Source: Leptodontidium sp. MPI-SDFR-AT-0119 | Taxonomy: Eukaryota > Ascomycota > Leotiomycetes > Helotiales > Leptodontidiaceae | Direction: 5' to 3' | Length of the DNA stretch: 64,000 nt | Assembly: GCA_020726505.1 (NCBI GenBank) | Contig: JAHLEZ010000022.1 | Coordinates: forward strand, 744,001 to 808,000 | The notes under the pieces: generated by a model | What the model saw: only the letters and a program-made list of their open reading frames with translations | Database searches by the model: none | What the model was told of the DNA's origin: nothing | Made by a program: the position numbers and the translations under genes | Shown: positions 29,982 to 42,852 of the stretch, piece after piece | Layout of the letters: each line of letters begins with the position of its first letter | Numbering within the stretch: position 1 is the stretch's first letter

Positions 29982-32441
29982 TCATCTCCAAAGCCATCTC
30001 TGGCCGACGAGTTTCGATTGACGAATCTCCATTATTTTCTGTTTGGGGACTTGCATCCTACAAGCATCTGCCAGATGTTGAGTGGAAGAAAAGGGACTAT
30101 GACGATTCCCATCGTCGAGTTTGCTACCGACTTTGAAAAATTCAGCAAAAATATCTCCGAGCTTTGCGTACTTTGCATCATCGCCACGGCGCAAATAGGT
30201 ACGTGCTTGCGCAAGCACGGCAGCCTTGTCCGTGAATCCTAAGCCTAGGTGGCGGCCAACTCTTGAGACCTTCAATTGTAAGATCGCTCCTTTCAAAAGG
30301 GCAATATTGGGATTGTAATCCGCGCTGTGCTCTTTGATGATAGCTTGAATTTCCTTTGTCTCCAGGAAGTCGCGCACTGTACGGTGGAGGTAGGAGACCT
30401 TCATCCATGGTGTCGGATTCGCAGCCCCCGAGCCTGCAAATTGCGTTTCGATGAGTCCGCCGCAGCGAGTTCGGAGCATGGTGTCCATGCTTTTGCATTG
30501 TTGAAGAATGTCAGTCTCAGTCAGGAAGCCAAAGTCGGCTGTGAAGACAAGATCGGGATCGTCCGCCATCGCGAATGAAAGTAGGAGGATAGTCGGGGGC
30601 TTCGCTGGAACGATGTCTCCTGGCTGCTCAGCGGCCGCGTAGATGATTTGGTAGATCTGAGAGGCTTCTTCTTGGTATACCTCGTCTATCATTAAGACCA
30701 TATGTTTGTAGAGTGCGGTCAAGTCTTTTGGAAGGGTTTTCAACCTCTTTTGAAGATGCGAGATTCGGTCACCGTTGGCAAGCCCATTCAGCAATGAAGT
30801 CACTACAAGGGTGACCCAAAGGAACACCCCGTCTGCATTTCCCACTATCTCGGATACCAGCTCAGTACATCGCGCGGGCTCTTTGCAAGCCATTTGTTCC
30901 ATCATTGGATCTCCGACTAAGCGATCCAAAACATACCGGCGGATATCGTTGCTGGTCAGGTCCTGCAGGCGCAGCTGAGGCCTCTTAGAGAAAGCATCTT
31001 CGAAAACAACATGTGGCCGGCTGCTGGTACAGACTTTAACATGTGTTGAGACAACAACATCTCCAAAGAGTTTTGCAATGTCAAGATCGCTCCCGTCGTA
31101 TTCGTCTAGCCCGTCAATGAAGAGACAGAGTTTCATGGGGATCTCAGTTTGCGAAACAAGGACTTGAAAAGCTATTGAAAGTGTCTTCAATGACCACGAA
31201 TCGACCTACAATTACTTGTTAGTAACAATATCATTTTCCACGTTTCGAGTCTAACATACTGAACTAACGACGGCCATATCTGTCTTAGAAGCATACTGAG
31301 AAGCCCATTGAGAGGGCAGAACAACTGGGATCAGGTTTGGAGCCTGTTGCAGAACGTCATGCAACAGCGATCTCAAGAGTCCTGCTTGCGTCCTTTGTTC
31401 TTTGGTACCACTGTTCCAGAAAAAGAATCCTGCTCTGCGCAACACAGTACCCGATGCCCATTCCGTAAGATACTTGCGTGTCTTGGGACTTTGGTATATG
31501 TATTTCATCAGAGTGGACTTCCCAGAGGCTGCTTTGCCGTTAATCCAATATATTCCATCGCCATGCTCGAGCCAATGAACGAAGTCGTCCCAAGGAACCT
31601 TGTCGTCAACTGACCGGTGCTCGAAGATCCAATCAAATGTTTGTTCGTGAGCTTCAGCGACTTCCTCGAATCTTTCAGTGATTGTGGGATATCGGAGGCT
31701 GGATAGGATTGCTTCTGCGACTTGCTTTCGGATATTTGCTTCTTTTGCCTGAACAGTCTGATATAGCATACGATGTTCTTCACTCAGCTTCTTGAGCAAT
31801 TCCTTCGTTTCATCTTCGAGATCTCGTTGCAAGGTACCGTGAACATGGAGAAGGGCGGCAGCTATAAGGGCGCGGGTTTCATGGCTCATGTCGATGGCCT
31901 TCTGGGAGTCTTCAGCCTGTCGCTTGAGGATTAGATCAACTCGCTCCCTTTCGTTGTTCAAGAAGCATTAGCGATTTTGACTACTACGGGAGGGGGGAAA
32001 AACTTACCGCAGAGACCCCATCAGCCTTGTATTCAAAGCATTTCTATATTCTGCAAGCCTCTTTTCAATTTCCTCTAGTTCCTTCTTCGACCAGACGCTC
32101 TTCAGGAATGTTCCCACGCTCTTCCACAACTTTCCTTTCTCCTTGACCTTCAGACTGTCTAGCTTGCTTGCCAGTTCTCCAGCCAGTTCAACACACTCGC
32201 GACATAAACTTTCCAATGCGACCTCGCTCTCCACGAGCGGCTTTCCTTTCCCATGAACACGTATCGAGGTAGCCAATTTGGCACCGAAATCGGCGAGATC
32301 CTTCGATGCGGCTGCAGCCTGATCATGCAATGTCAATTGTCCGTTTTCGTACAGCTGTCGAGTCTCGGAGAGGATCTTGAATGCGAATTCGACGAAGGTT
32401 ACGGCGGTCCCGGCGACAGAAAGACAGGTAAGGGGATCCAT
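29982..32441 (-). CDS. NACHT-type STAND NTPase without C-terminal repeats
   Basis: Three exons, 32,441-32,008, 31,947-31,260 and 31,205-29,982 (781 residues). Introns of 60 and 54 nt are GT-AG with CTAAT and TACTAAC branch sites. The N-terminus (MDPLTCLSVAGTAVTFVEFA) is the helical domain common to fungal NACHT proteins and is followed by coiled-coil-like stretches. The nucleotide-binding core has the Walker A GKAASGKST (about residues 282-290) and Walker B CLFIDGLDEYDG (about 401-412). The rest is alpha-helical and contains the DUF7791-like region (YLHRTVRDFL). No ankyrin, WD40 or TPR repeats follow, so the recognition part is either absent or of another kind. Such NLR-like proteins act in non-self recognition or regulated death in fungi; the specific role is unknown. 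Confidence 0.85.
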
Positions 32442-32729
32442 GACGGAACATTGTAGATGTTGGAGATTAACGGCCAGATATGTTCATTTTGTCGGTTTCG
32501 GTGAGGTTCGTCGACGAGGCTGAGCTGCAGCCACCGACAACTCAGCAGGCGTTTTACTCAACCGCAATGCCACATCATTGGCTGATGAGTGCATTTTGGC
32601 GCCGAGTGTGGTGAAGATGTGCAAACATAATTTGGACTGCTACCGACTCCGATACCACCAGCCGCCTTTCCCGCAGCCTTCGAGCAGAGCGAAAAGCAAC
32701 AACATATCTGCGGCAGACTGCACAGTGCA
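32442..32729. other. Intergenic, promoter of the NACHT gene
   Basis: Between the start of the NACHT gene and the stop of the wax-synthase gene, both on the minus strand. No further gene seen. Confidence 0.5.
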
Positions 32730-34061
32730 TCAATTCTTGACCTTTGAGGCAAGAAAATCGATGAGACTATTCTTGAATGGCTCGTGAACACTGAGTGCCC
32801 CATGTTCAAACTGATACCTCGCAGCATATCTCATCGAGAAGGAAATCCACGAGATGGTCCATAAGTACCCGAAACACTTCAGCAAAGCTAGGCACCCAAT
32901 CAGTAAGTCGCACTTCAAGAATGGTAAATCGATTGTAACTTACTGCTGCCTCTGATGCCCTTCCGCCTCCCCCATTCCACAATGAGATCCTCCAATCTGA
33001 CAACAGGAGCTTGCATGATAAAATATGTAAACATCCCATGTGAGCTGGGGGTCCAAGGACAATTCAAAGCGCCAGACCAATGAACGAGTCCTGACGTCAT
33101 GAATGAGCAAACCAGACTTACAGTCCTCTTCGTGCTTCTAGACGTGGTACCAAGCCAATGTTGCGCATGCGGTGTCAACATTCCCAGTGGCCTACGAAGG
33201 AGTTGATGCCAAACTCGACCCCAGGCTCGACTGACCAGATAACCATCCGAGAGACTTCCGAAAAGCGGAGGCCAGTCTGATGGGTTTTGGAGGCCGGCAG
33301 CTACGGTAAGGAGTGCGCCGATTTGGTATGGAAGGTTTATGAAACAGAACGCTTCGAGTTGATGAAGCCAGGTAAGGATTATTTGGTTGATGAGAGGCTC
33401 ATTGAAGAAAGATCCGCGGTTCGTGGACTGGACGCAGGAAAATGATCCCATCGCATATTTGCAGATGTCCCATGCGAAATATGAGCCGAAGATCCGTAGT
33501 AGGGTGCGGAATAAGAAATAGCTGATGCAGTTAGCTCTAGGTATCCTTTGTGTGGGCTGGAACATACCCGGCTGATTGTGGCTCCCGATGAGGAATTCCT
33601 CCAACTTCCCAATTCCACCCAATGCCTCTCATGGTGAAGAGCCATAGCTCAGCACTGTCCTTAAACCTCTTCCAGATGCTTCTCTTATCCTCAAATGGTG
33701 CTTCGCCTGTAGATCTGGACTCTCCTACAACTTCTCCTTCTCCGTGCTTTGCTATCTTCCGGCTCTTGATCTTATAGACCTCTCCATCTCTTGTCAAAAT
33801 TCCGAAGTCAATGAGTTTGAGTACAAACCCAAATACAAATGATGACCGGCCAAAGTCTTTGACATTATCTCCTGTTGAGGCTGCTCGTGTCTGACTGACA
33901 AGGAGAAGGAGGGCTGGAACTGCAATGGCAATACGTGATTTTCGAGGCAGCATGGTTAAGCCAATGAAGGCAAGCTGTGTAAGGGGCAGAAACCATGGTC
34001 TGGGTGATACAACGCGATCTGGTGATGGATACCATTGCTTCAAGTTGAGGACGGTTTCCAT
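32730..34061 (-). CDS. Wax-synthase-domain membrane O-acyltransferase
   Basis: Three exons, 34,061-33,568, 33,521-32,944 and 32,887-32,730 (409 residues). Introns of 46 and 56 nt have clear branch sites. The start METVLNLKQWYP was preferred over the longer frame to 34,199 because it opens the family's first segment. Conserved elements are MRGIGWNWEVGGIP, FLFRTLLRIFGSYFAWDI, the active-site region WGRVWHQLLRRPLG, SGLVHW (second conserved His) and FGYLWTISWISFS near the end, with many hydrophobic helices. Related fungal proteins acetylate secondary metabolites such as meroterpenoids, or make wax esters. No terpene or polyketide core enzyme is in the window, so the acceptor is unknown. Confidence 0.85.
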
Positions 34062-34777
34062 AATTTCGCAAGATGAGAATGAGAATGGCAATGGCAATGT
34101 TCTGCCGTTGGCAAGGGTGGTCTGACAAGACTGTAAATCGCTGAAAAGAAAAGAGGGAAATGGAAGACAGGATGGGAAGTATGAGAAGATCAAGGGCAAT
34201 GTTCACGCCAACTCCGAAAATCAGGTCCGAAAAAGTACAAGCCGCACATTAAGTTGTGATCTACACAAGCCAAAACATTTCCAAATTGCTTTTGCACTTG
34301 CACCAAGAAACCAAGAATTTAAGGGAGAATTACCAATAGTACTCGCTGTTTTAACAGGCTTCGCACATTTGAATGCATTGCCAGACTGGCTGGACTTTGA
34401 CAGAAGTGTCCCATTTGGCAGCCAAATTGATTTTGAGCCAAGAAAAGCAAACAGAGACGTGTATGGAAAGACGGGGACTCTAGTTTAATAATATGGACAA
34501 GTATGTTTCAGAATCAAGTTTCAAAGCTATATAGATAATTTGAATGCCAATTGTTGGGTTTGCTGGTGTTTACTGTGGAACAGAAAGCACTTACTTGTGC
34601 GGTGAACATCTTCTTCACAGCAGAGAAGCGAACTGCGTCTTTGGGACAAACCGTCAACCGTGGTGGGTGAACAGTCGCAAAGCCTCGCTCGCGTTGGAGC
34701 TTCAAAGACGCGACAATCAACATCCTTTGAACCACAACATTGGAACTTGACTTCCTGTGTCATTGCCAGCTGCAACC
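34062..34777. other. Intergenic, divergent promoters
   Basis: Separates the minus-strand wax-synthase gene and the plus-strand arp4. Short frames in this stretch show no domain. Confidence 0.5.
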
Positions 34778-36231
34778 ATGGCGTCCCAACCCTTGAACTC
34801 GTCGATGCAACCCACAGATATCTATGGAGGAGGTAATCGCGCTTCAACCAGCCCTCAAAGCAGCTCTAACACACACCCACAGATGAAGTATCAGCAATTA
34901 TTCTCGATCCAGGCTTTTCCAGCGTACGCGCCGGTTTCGCAGGAGAAGACTCCCCAAAATCCTTCGTCAACTCACATTACGGCGTCTCAGACGGTGGAAA
35001 ATTCGTCTTCGGCGACGATGCGATCCATAACCCCCTCCGGGGCCTGGAGATTCGGAACCCGATGTCGAAGGAGGGCATAGTGGAGGACTGGGACACGGCT
35101 ACACAGTTATGGGAGTATGCGATTACGTCGCGGCTAACGAGCTTCAAGCAGGCGGATCCGCGGACGAATGGGCTGAATGATGATATTAAGGATATTGATG
35201 TTGAGATGGAGGGGATTGAGGAGGGGGAGAAACCACTGGAGGAGCACCCATTACTGATGACTGAGACGGCGTGGAATACGGTTAAGAATCGCGAGAAGTC
35301 AATTGAGATTGCGATGGAGAGCTGGGGATGTCCTGCGTTCTGGCTGGCGAGGAACAGTGTCATGGCTGCGTTTGGTGGAGGAAAGGCAACAGCTCTGGTT
35401 ATTGACATTGGAGCTTCAACTGCGTCTGTCCTCGGCATACACGATGGGCTCATTCTGAAGAAATCCGTTCAGCGCTCACATCTCGGTGGAAATTGGCTCT
35501 CCTCACAACTTCGCGCCATGTTCAACAGCCAGGAAACGAAGGTCGAGCTGGTACCGCATTTCATGATCTCTTCCAAGACGGCCGTTGATGCTGGTGCGCC
35601 CGCCCAAGCCATTTTTCGCAAATACGACAAGATGCCCACGGAGAGTTTCCGAGCGCTGGAGGAAGAGCGCGTGCTTACAGAGTTCAAGGAGTCTGTCGTG
35701 CAGACCTGGTCTGGTCCCGGCCGGTTGAATATGACGGGTCAGCCTGGAGGAAGCAATCTTGACTACGTACGATCGCTACCAGGCCGCGTTTTCGAGATGC
35801 CAGATGGGTATAATCAGATGTGGGGTGCGGAGCGCTTCCAAGTCGCAGAGGGATTGTGGGATGCCAAAGCCGCCTTGCCTGTCCCTGGTGAACCGGCAGT
35901 TACTCAGTCGCAGACCATCATCGATATGATCAAGGCGAGCATTGGTGCTGTGGATGTTGACCTCAGAGGACATCTTCTTCAGAATATCATCGTCACGGGT
36001 GGCACGACACTCATCAATGGATTCGGAGACCGTCTGAACAACGAGCTGGTCAATGCGTACCCCGGCACGAGAATCAAAATCCAAGCCGCCGGTTTGACCT
36101 CCGAGAGACGCTTTGGTAGCTGGATTGGAGGCAGTATTCTAGGTAGTTTGGGGACGTTCCATCAGATGTGGATTTCCAAGGCGGAGTATGCTGAGTTTGG
36201 AAATTCCGTGGTAGAGAAGAGATGTAAATGA
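34778..36231 (+). CDS. arp4: Actin-related protein 4 (NuA4 / INO80 / SWR1 subunit)
   Basis: Two exons, 34,778-34,832 and 34,883-36,231, code for 467 residues. The 50-nt intron splices YGG to DEVSAIILDPGFSSVRAGFA, the actin phosphate-1 loop as altered in Arp4. Other cues are NPMSKEGIVEDWD, LVIDIGASTASVLGIHDG (phosphate 2), the SHLGGNWLS segment, NIIVTGGTTLINGFGDRL (adenosine motif) and the C-terminal SWIGGSILGSLGTFHQMWIS with SKAEYAEFG. Length and the acidic insert (EGIEEGEKPLEE) match fungal Arp4. This nuclear protein pairs with actin in histone acetylation and chromatin-remodelling complexes and is essential in yeasts. Confidence 0.93.
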
Positions 36232-36510
36232 GTATGAGGGGAGGTGGGATGTGAAGAGATTGCTTCTCAAAACAAAATGCTGCAAAGTTGCGAGCTTTTT
36301 TGCTGGCTTGCTGGCTGGATGAATGGATCGGGGTGGGCGGGATGGGGATATGTGGCGTAGGGCGTTGAACTTTGCATGCTGGATCGATATACCATCCGAC
36401 TTTCTAGACAAGAAAAGCAAAGGCAAAAGCAAAATCAGAATCCATTTAAACGTTGCTCCTAACCTTTTCCACTCCCTTTACCTTGGTATTCTCCTGCGGT
36501 TCAGGCCCCC

Positions 36511-38604
36511 TCACCACCCTCTCCACCTAGGCCAAACATCCACAATCTCATCTCCCCCATCGACAACAAGATACCAGTCAAAGCCCGCTCCTGTAATGCA
36601 TGCGTGATTAGGCCAGATCCTGACTTTCTGCCCGACTTTTAACATCTCTGCTTCTGGTACCTCTCCTGTTGCGCCGCCCCAAACGAGGATGCCGTGTTCC
36701 TGGCTGATCCGGCCGACTGTCCAGCCGGTGTGGGTTTCCGGTCCTGTTCTTGGGTTGTTCCTAGATGAGAATTAGCGAATCAATACGGTAATATAAAATG
36801 CAAATTCGTAACATGACATGCTACTCTTAGCTCTGGACACAAAGAAACAAGGACGGGCGCTCTTTACAGAAAATATCGTAGGCTCTAGAACTGAGGTGTC
36901 GAAACACGGGTTGCAATGGTATGGGAATACTTACACGCCCTCCCTATTCCAAGGCCCAACAATGCCGAATCCAGGATACGCTTTACACGGCTCGCGAGCC
37001 AGAGCGATAATCCCAGCATTGATGAGTACTTCCAGCGTGTTGTTCTTGCCGCGGCCGGGGTAGATAGAAGCTACCTCCGCGACGACGGTGAGTGCTAGGT
37101 CGTCCCATGTTAGCATTGCGTGCGGGCCGGTGGTGGGAAGGGCGTGGGTGGAGAGTTGTTGCACGTCGAGGGTTGGGTAGACGCCGGCGTGGATCTCGAT
37201 GGTACATCCGTTCGAGCGGATTAGGGAGATGGTGGCGCGTAAGGCGGAGATGGCTTCTTGTTCTGCGGAGGGGGAGGTGCTGGTGTCGAGGAGGAGGTTG
37301 CGGACTGAGGTTGTGGTTGGGGTTGCGCCGACGGCTGGAGGGTGTGTTAGTTTTTTTATTTAAAAAAATTAAGTCGTTGGATGTTTTTTCGAGCTGGTAG
37401 GTTGTTGTATTTGGAAGTCTCTCGAGAGGTGTTTGGAGGGAGTTGAGAATGGAGCTTGACTTACAGAGGACAAGTGGATGAGAGGGAGAAGCGGCTTTCA
37501 ACTCGATGGCAGTTACGAGTAAAGCTTCGAATTCCTGGCGGAGGAAGTCGAGAGCGTCTGAGGCGGCGGAGGAGGAGTAGGACTGTCCCGCGTGGGAATA
37601 GAGACCTAGGAGGTGGAGTGTTCCGGCTTCTTCGAGGTCTAGGAGGGAGGATATCAAGATACTACAGGCTGTTGTTTGAGGAGCAACACCAGCGCGGTGA
37701 CCACCCATGCTGGGAGGTGTGTTAGATACTGTTAATGGAATGCTCGAGGGGAGAAATATGGGGTAGTGTGACAAAGTAGAGGGCATATTCAATGCTACAG
37801 GTGGAACGCGGGTGAAGAAAGTACAATATGGTGGAGGAAGAGAAATTTAAGTATTAAGTGCGGAACAGAGTAGAAATCATGAATTTTAGAAGATTACGGA
37901 AAATAAAGGCATACTCAATCTTAAGAAAAACAGACGGAGCATTCCCACTTAGCTCTCGAAGTGTAGTGACATTCGGCAACTGATCTAGGTGATCTACCAT
38001 CAAAGACAGTGACTTCGGTCCCAGAGCTTTGGAAATAAGAGCCAGTCGCTCTACTGCTGATGGAGTGATAGGGAATGAGTACAGGAGCTATGAAGGATCG
38101 GTTAGTCTGCTGGAAGCAAAAGTGGGGGAGAAAACTTACATCCACGGCTCGTCTTGCGGATTTATATTCTAAGAGAAGAGGAAGAATATGCTCGGCTTCT
38201 ATGAGAGTAGATACTATGATATTGACTGGACCGGACCCTTCTCCGACTTGGAGTCTTGTAAGCTCGGTGGTCTAAGAGAGTCAGCTTAGATCTAACACAG
38301 TAACTCTTTCAGACTTCTCTTCTTTGGCTAATAAATACAAGTATAAATTAGAAAATTGAAAAATTAATTTATAAACTGCAGAAATGAAAAGTGATAGGAG
38401 TTGTCACACCTTGTGAGTCTTGATATGAGCTCTCCAGCCGAAGTCCAAGGACTCAACAGCCTCCAACATGCGATTACAGTTATTCTTCACCTTCCCCAAA
38501 TCAAGCACAGCAGCAGGTACAGCCACATCCTTGATAGACTTCCCCACAAACTGTTTCTTCAAATTCTCTTTGGCGGAAAGAGGATATAAGGATGTTGTGG
38601 CCAT
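36511..38604 (-). CDS. D-serine dehydratase-like PLP enzyme (alanine racemase N-domain fold)
   Basis: Six exons: 38,604-38,410; 38,271-38,140; 38,087-37,915; 37,709-37,465; 37,334-36,935; 36,760-36,511 (464 residues). ATG 38,604 lies in ACCATGG and opens the family start; an in-frame ATG at 38,682 would add 26 unrelated residues. The PLP lysine is in the HIKTHK segment, the barrel has DMGGHRAG, and the C-terminal beta-domain ends with WPNHACITGAGFDWYLVVDG, in which His and Cys match the zinc ligands of eukaryotic D-serine dehydratase. The reaction would be D-serine (or D-threonine) to the 2-oxo acid and ammonia. Introns of 205, 130 and 174 nt are longer than usual for this window, but phases and motifs agree. 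Confidence 0.88.
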
Positions 38605-39403
38605 GGTCTGAGAACCTCCGGGTGAATCAGGAGGGTGATGATGATAATGGAAGGACTTGAGAGATGGGAGCTTCGGGTGCATTTATGATATGTATGAGTG
38701 AGAAACGTGAGATGGATGGTAGTGATACGCTATACTCGTTTCTCTAGAGGAGTTTCGAGTTGTGATACTGTCACGTAAAGATTGGGGACTGGTGTTGTGG
38801 GTATTCTCCCCCGCAGGCCAGGTTCAACAGAAGCTAAATTGCTGTACAGTACGAGATGCTGGTGATGACACAGCATAAGCTCACATTCGATGTGATTGGT
38901 AGATTTGAATAATTAGTTACTGAATTTCAGCATGTACGACTTGAGCATAGAAATCAAACTCTACAGTTAAGGAGGAGAGATACTTCAATGATAGGTAAAC
39001 AGCACTGAGCTTCCAGGCCGAAGGTGATGTTGAAAGTTAAAGTGGGGCCGAAAGTGTCTCTGGTCACGTTGAGACGAAGCCAGCCCGAAGGGTTCAAGCT
39101 CTGCCAAGACTTCAGCCTTGCAGGTGCAGCTGTTCCCGCGACTTCAACCATCTCTCCCCGCCTACAATAATCTCTAAGCAGGTCTCTATCAGAGCACCCT
39201 CCTTTCCTTCCACCTTACAACTTCTCACGACAACCTCGACGACAAACCCCAACGGCAAACCTCCCTCTCGATTTCGAGCAACTCCATATCCCTCCAACCC
39301 GCCACCCATCACAACCACAGTCTCTGCCACAATCGGATACATTACAAGCATACAACGTCAACCTGCGAACTCTCTGCTACAGGTTAGCAAGAGCGCGCGC
39401 GCG
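38605..39403. other. Intergenic, divergent promoters
   Basis: Between the D-serine dehydratase-like gene and TAF1. A pyrimidine-rich stretch precedes the TAF1 start. No other gene seen. Confidence 0.5.
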
Positions 39404-42400
39404 ATGGCGGAACCAGACTTCTCGTCCTTCACGGACATGGACTGGAAGAAGCAAGAGGAGGAGGACGCGCGCAACTTCAACGCTCTCCTTGACAGCGCCC
39501 AACAGGGCACCACCCAAGAGGATGAAGGCGCCCTCTTCGACATGAACCGTCCCCTCGACCTTGGTGTCAAGGCCGCCGACGCAGAAGACTTCGAGGACAT
39601 CAGCGATGACGACCTTCCGGAGGAGGAGGAGGCCAGTGGAGACAAGATGGAGGACGCGCCTGGACTTACAGATGACGCCACGGGCAATGATGAGTACGAT
39701 GATGATGATCTGTTCGGCGATAGTGGACGCGCTTCTTCGCCATTCGACTTCGAAGACCTAGAGGCACAAACTGCAGCTGCTACGGAGCCACGAACCAATG
39801 GCGGACTCACCCTACCTTCTATCGCACCCGAACCTGAAGTCATTGACCTTCTCGCTCTCAACTTCCCCGATCAATTTGCGGCAGACGAAGCTGAAGGCAT
39901 GCCCAAGGGCGAAGCTGAAGTCAATGCCTATCTTGCTGAGAATTGGCCAAGCTATGAAAAAGATGCAGTACTCGACTTCAACCAGCTATTTCCTACTCAT
40001 CCATCCTATTTTGTAGGCCGAACCTCCGACAAATTACCCAAGCCACTGCACCCTACCAAGGTCAGCTTGACCATCGCTCCTGATCAAGAGAAGGCTTTCA
40101 GAAGTGCAGGTCCGGCTCACAGTGATAAATATACCCGGATCGCGGAGGACGAAGCAAAGGGACTTATCTCAATAGTCGAAGATTCGGAAGACGAACAGGA
40201 TAGTGATGATGAGTTTGATTACTCTCCGATCACCGACAAAGTGGGAGGCAAGAGCATACTTGACCTTGATATCATTTGTGCCGACTTTGATGTGATTGAT
40301 ATTCCTGCACTCCTCCCTGCTCTGGTTGAAGAGGAGCCTCAGGATGAGTGGGAGAGAGAATTCTTGGGTCCTACAAAGAAGCGCAAGGCTGAATATGAAT
40401 TCGTCTACAAGCCTCGCTTCCCCATGCCAAACTTCGACAACTTCGAGCGCATGACTGCCCAGACAGCCAAGCGTGTTGTTTTGGACCTCAATGACCCCCA
40501 TCTTCTCGTTGAGATAACCGAGGTTGACCGTTCCGCAAAGCGACGTTGCATTGGTTTGGGCAAGAGACCTTCTAAGGATATCAAGGCTGCACTCGCACAG
40601 CGCTTCAACATCTCCAACGATGACGATTACTCTCACTTGAAGAATAACCAGGGCAAGATCAGGGCCACGGTTGGCAACATCAGCATCGAGCATTCTCTCC
40701 CCGCCCAGAAGCTTGCTTGGCCCTATTATCATGTCAAGCTCAACGACCACCAGGCTCGTACATATCACCGACCGCAACTGCAGCTTGGGAAGTTCCTTCA
40801 CCAGAACATTGTTTTCGCTAAGCCTGGCATGAGAAAAAAGAGAGAAATGAGACAACTCTCGACCGAGCAAGCTTTCAAGGACACGAAGGATCTCTCCTTG
40901 TCCGACCACTACTCAACTGCTACTCTGATTGAATATTCAGAAGAATACCCTACCGTTCTCTCCAACTTTGGCATGGGAAATCGCATCATCAATTACTATC
41001 GACGCAAGGATGCTGACGATCAGAAGGAGCCAGCTAAGTTTGAGGATCGCGTCGGTGACACTACCATCCTCCTCCCAGAGGATAAATCTCCTTTCTCTAT
41101 CTTCGGAACTGTCGATCCAGGTGAGACTGTGCGCACTATCCACAACGCCATGTATCGAGCCCCTATCTTTAAGCACAACCCCAAAGGCACCGATTTCTTG
41201 GTTATTCGATCAAGCAACGGCGTCAATGGCTCTTCTTGGCATATCCGCAACATTGACAACCTTTTCGTGGCTGGTCAGCAACTTCCTTCGATGGAGATCC
41301 CTGGCCCTCATGCAAGACGAGTCACAAACGCCTCGAAGAATAGAATGAAAATGGTTGCCTTTCGCAAGATGCGCCATAACCCACGCCAAGAAGTGTCTCT
41401 TAGAGAGATCACGGAGCATATTGCAGATTCCACAGAATCGCAGAACCGACAGAAGGTCAAGGACTTCTTGATATACAACAAGGTCGGTAAGGTCTACAAC
41501 ATCAAGCCTGGCGAGGGCCCAATCGATGAAGCCTTTGTTCGAGCATTGGTCAAACCCGAGGAAGTTTGTGCCCTTGATGCGATGCAAGTCGGAGCATGCC
41601 ATCTTCTCGATGCCGGCTATACTCTTAACAAGGAAGAAATGGAAGATGGTGACCCCACAAACCAGAGTATTGAACAGAAGCTCACCCCTTGGAACACCAC
41701 TAAGGCTTTTTGCGAGGCAGCAGGTGAGAAGGCTATGCTGGAACTTCATGGTGCCGGTGATCCTACTGGCTGTGGCCTTGGAATCAGCATGATCAAGACT
41801 TCCATGAAGGGTGGTTATCTTGAGGGTATCAAGGAAACCGAATTGTCAACCACTAACCACAAAATTGCACTTGATCCCAAGGCTAATGGTGGTCACCAAT
41901 ACAACGTTAAAGTCCAACAGGACCTCTACAGTAATGGCATCGAGCGTATTTGGACCGGTCAGAAGGAGACCTTGTCAGATCAAGTCGAGAAAGATGAGAT
42001 GGACGTGGAAGTTCCTGAGGATGAAGTATCGACTGCAGCCAAGACGCCCCGATCGATGGCCACTCCCGCCTTCGATGATAATGAGAGTTCTTACAGCGAA
42101 GACCCTCAACAAAGAGTTTTGAGGATCTCACGATGGACCAAGAATCAGTACGGACAGGACGAAGAAGTTACTGAGGTCATTCATGACCAGAAGGTCATCA
42201 ACATGTATCTGAAGCGTCGCCTTGAGATCGATACTGCAGGTGTCGAGTAAGTTTTCCCCCACTGCAGTGATTAACACCTTGACTCTAATATTTCAATCAG
42301 CGTTTTGAAATGGGAGCCTTCTGGGGATCCCGAGGCTGACCGAATCATGGCTGCGAGGCAAGCTCCCCTTTTCACTTCCCCCCTCACACCTTTCCTGTCA

Positions 42401-42852
42401 AGATCAAGTGCTAATATATCACAGATGTCGAGCAGAATTGAAGCGTCTCAATTTGAATCGGGACCGCAGACACCATCGATGGGGAACTAAAGCCGCCAGT
42501 AACGGAGTCAAGGGCGGCATCTCGAAGGGTTCAAAGTCCAAGAGCAAGGGTCCAAAATCAGCCGCTGCTGGCATCCTTTCGCCTTCTTCTACACCAGCTC
42601 CTTCGATTGAGAAACCCGCTGGAACAACCCGGAAGTGTGCTAATTGTGGACAAGCTGGACACATTAAAACCAATAAGAAGTAGGTTCGAACGTCGTCTGC
42701 AACGTGCACCAGTGCTAACACTCTCAAGGCTGTGTCCAATGCTCAATGGTACGATGAAGCCAGATGAGCACCCAGCCAATGACGGCGGCTTTGGCAATAG
42801 TGGTTTTGGTGATGGTGGCTTTGGTGCTCCACAAGCTTCATCGTTTGCCTGA
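39404..42852 (+). CDS. taf1: TFIID subunit TAF1
   Basis: Four exons: 39,404-42,246; 42,301-42,357; 42,425-42,679; 42,729-42,852 (1,092 residues). The acidic N-terminus (DFSSFTDMDWKKQEEEDARN) suits the TBP-binding TAND region. The centre is the DUF3591/TAF7-binding core (PWYHVKLN-like LAWPYYHVKLNDHQARTYHR, IRNIDNLFVAGQQLP), and the C-terminus has a CRAELKRLNLNRDRR segment, a zinc knuckle (CANCGQAGHIKTNKK, then LCPMLNGTM) and a Gly-Phe-rich tail. There is no bromodomain, as in other fungi. The second intron is GC-AG (donor GCAAGC at 42,358) with a GCTAAT branch site; no GT donor keeps the frame. TAF1 is the scaffold of TFIID for RNA polymerase II initiation. Confidence 0.93.

Noticed and set aside
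33110..33145. A possible 31-nt GT-AG intron in the wax-synthase gene
   Set aside because: It is too short, would shift the frame, and reading through gives the conserved SGLVHW segment.
37335..37464. Reading the longer introns of the D-serine dehydratase-like gene as coding
   Set aside because: The stretch carries low-complexity AT runs and breaks the family sequence; the GT-AG splice keeps both phase and motif.
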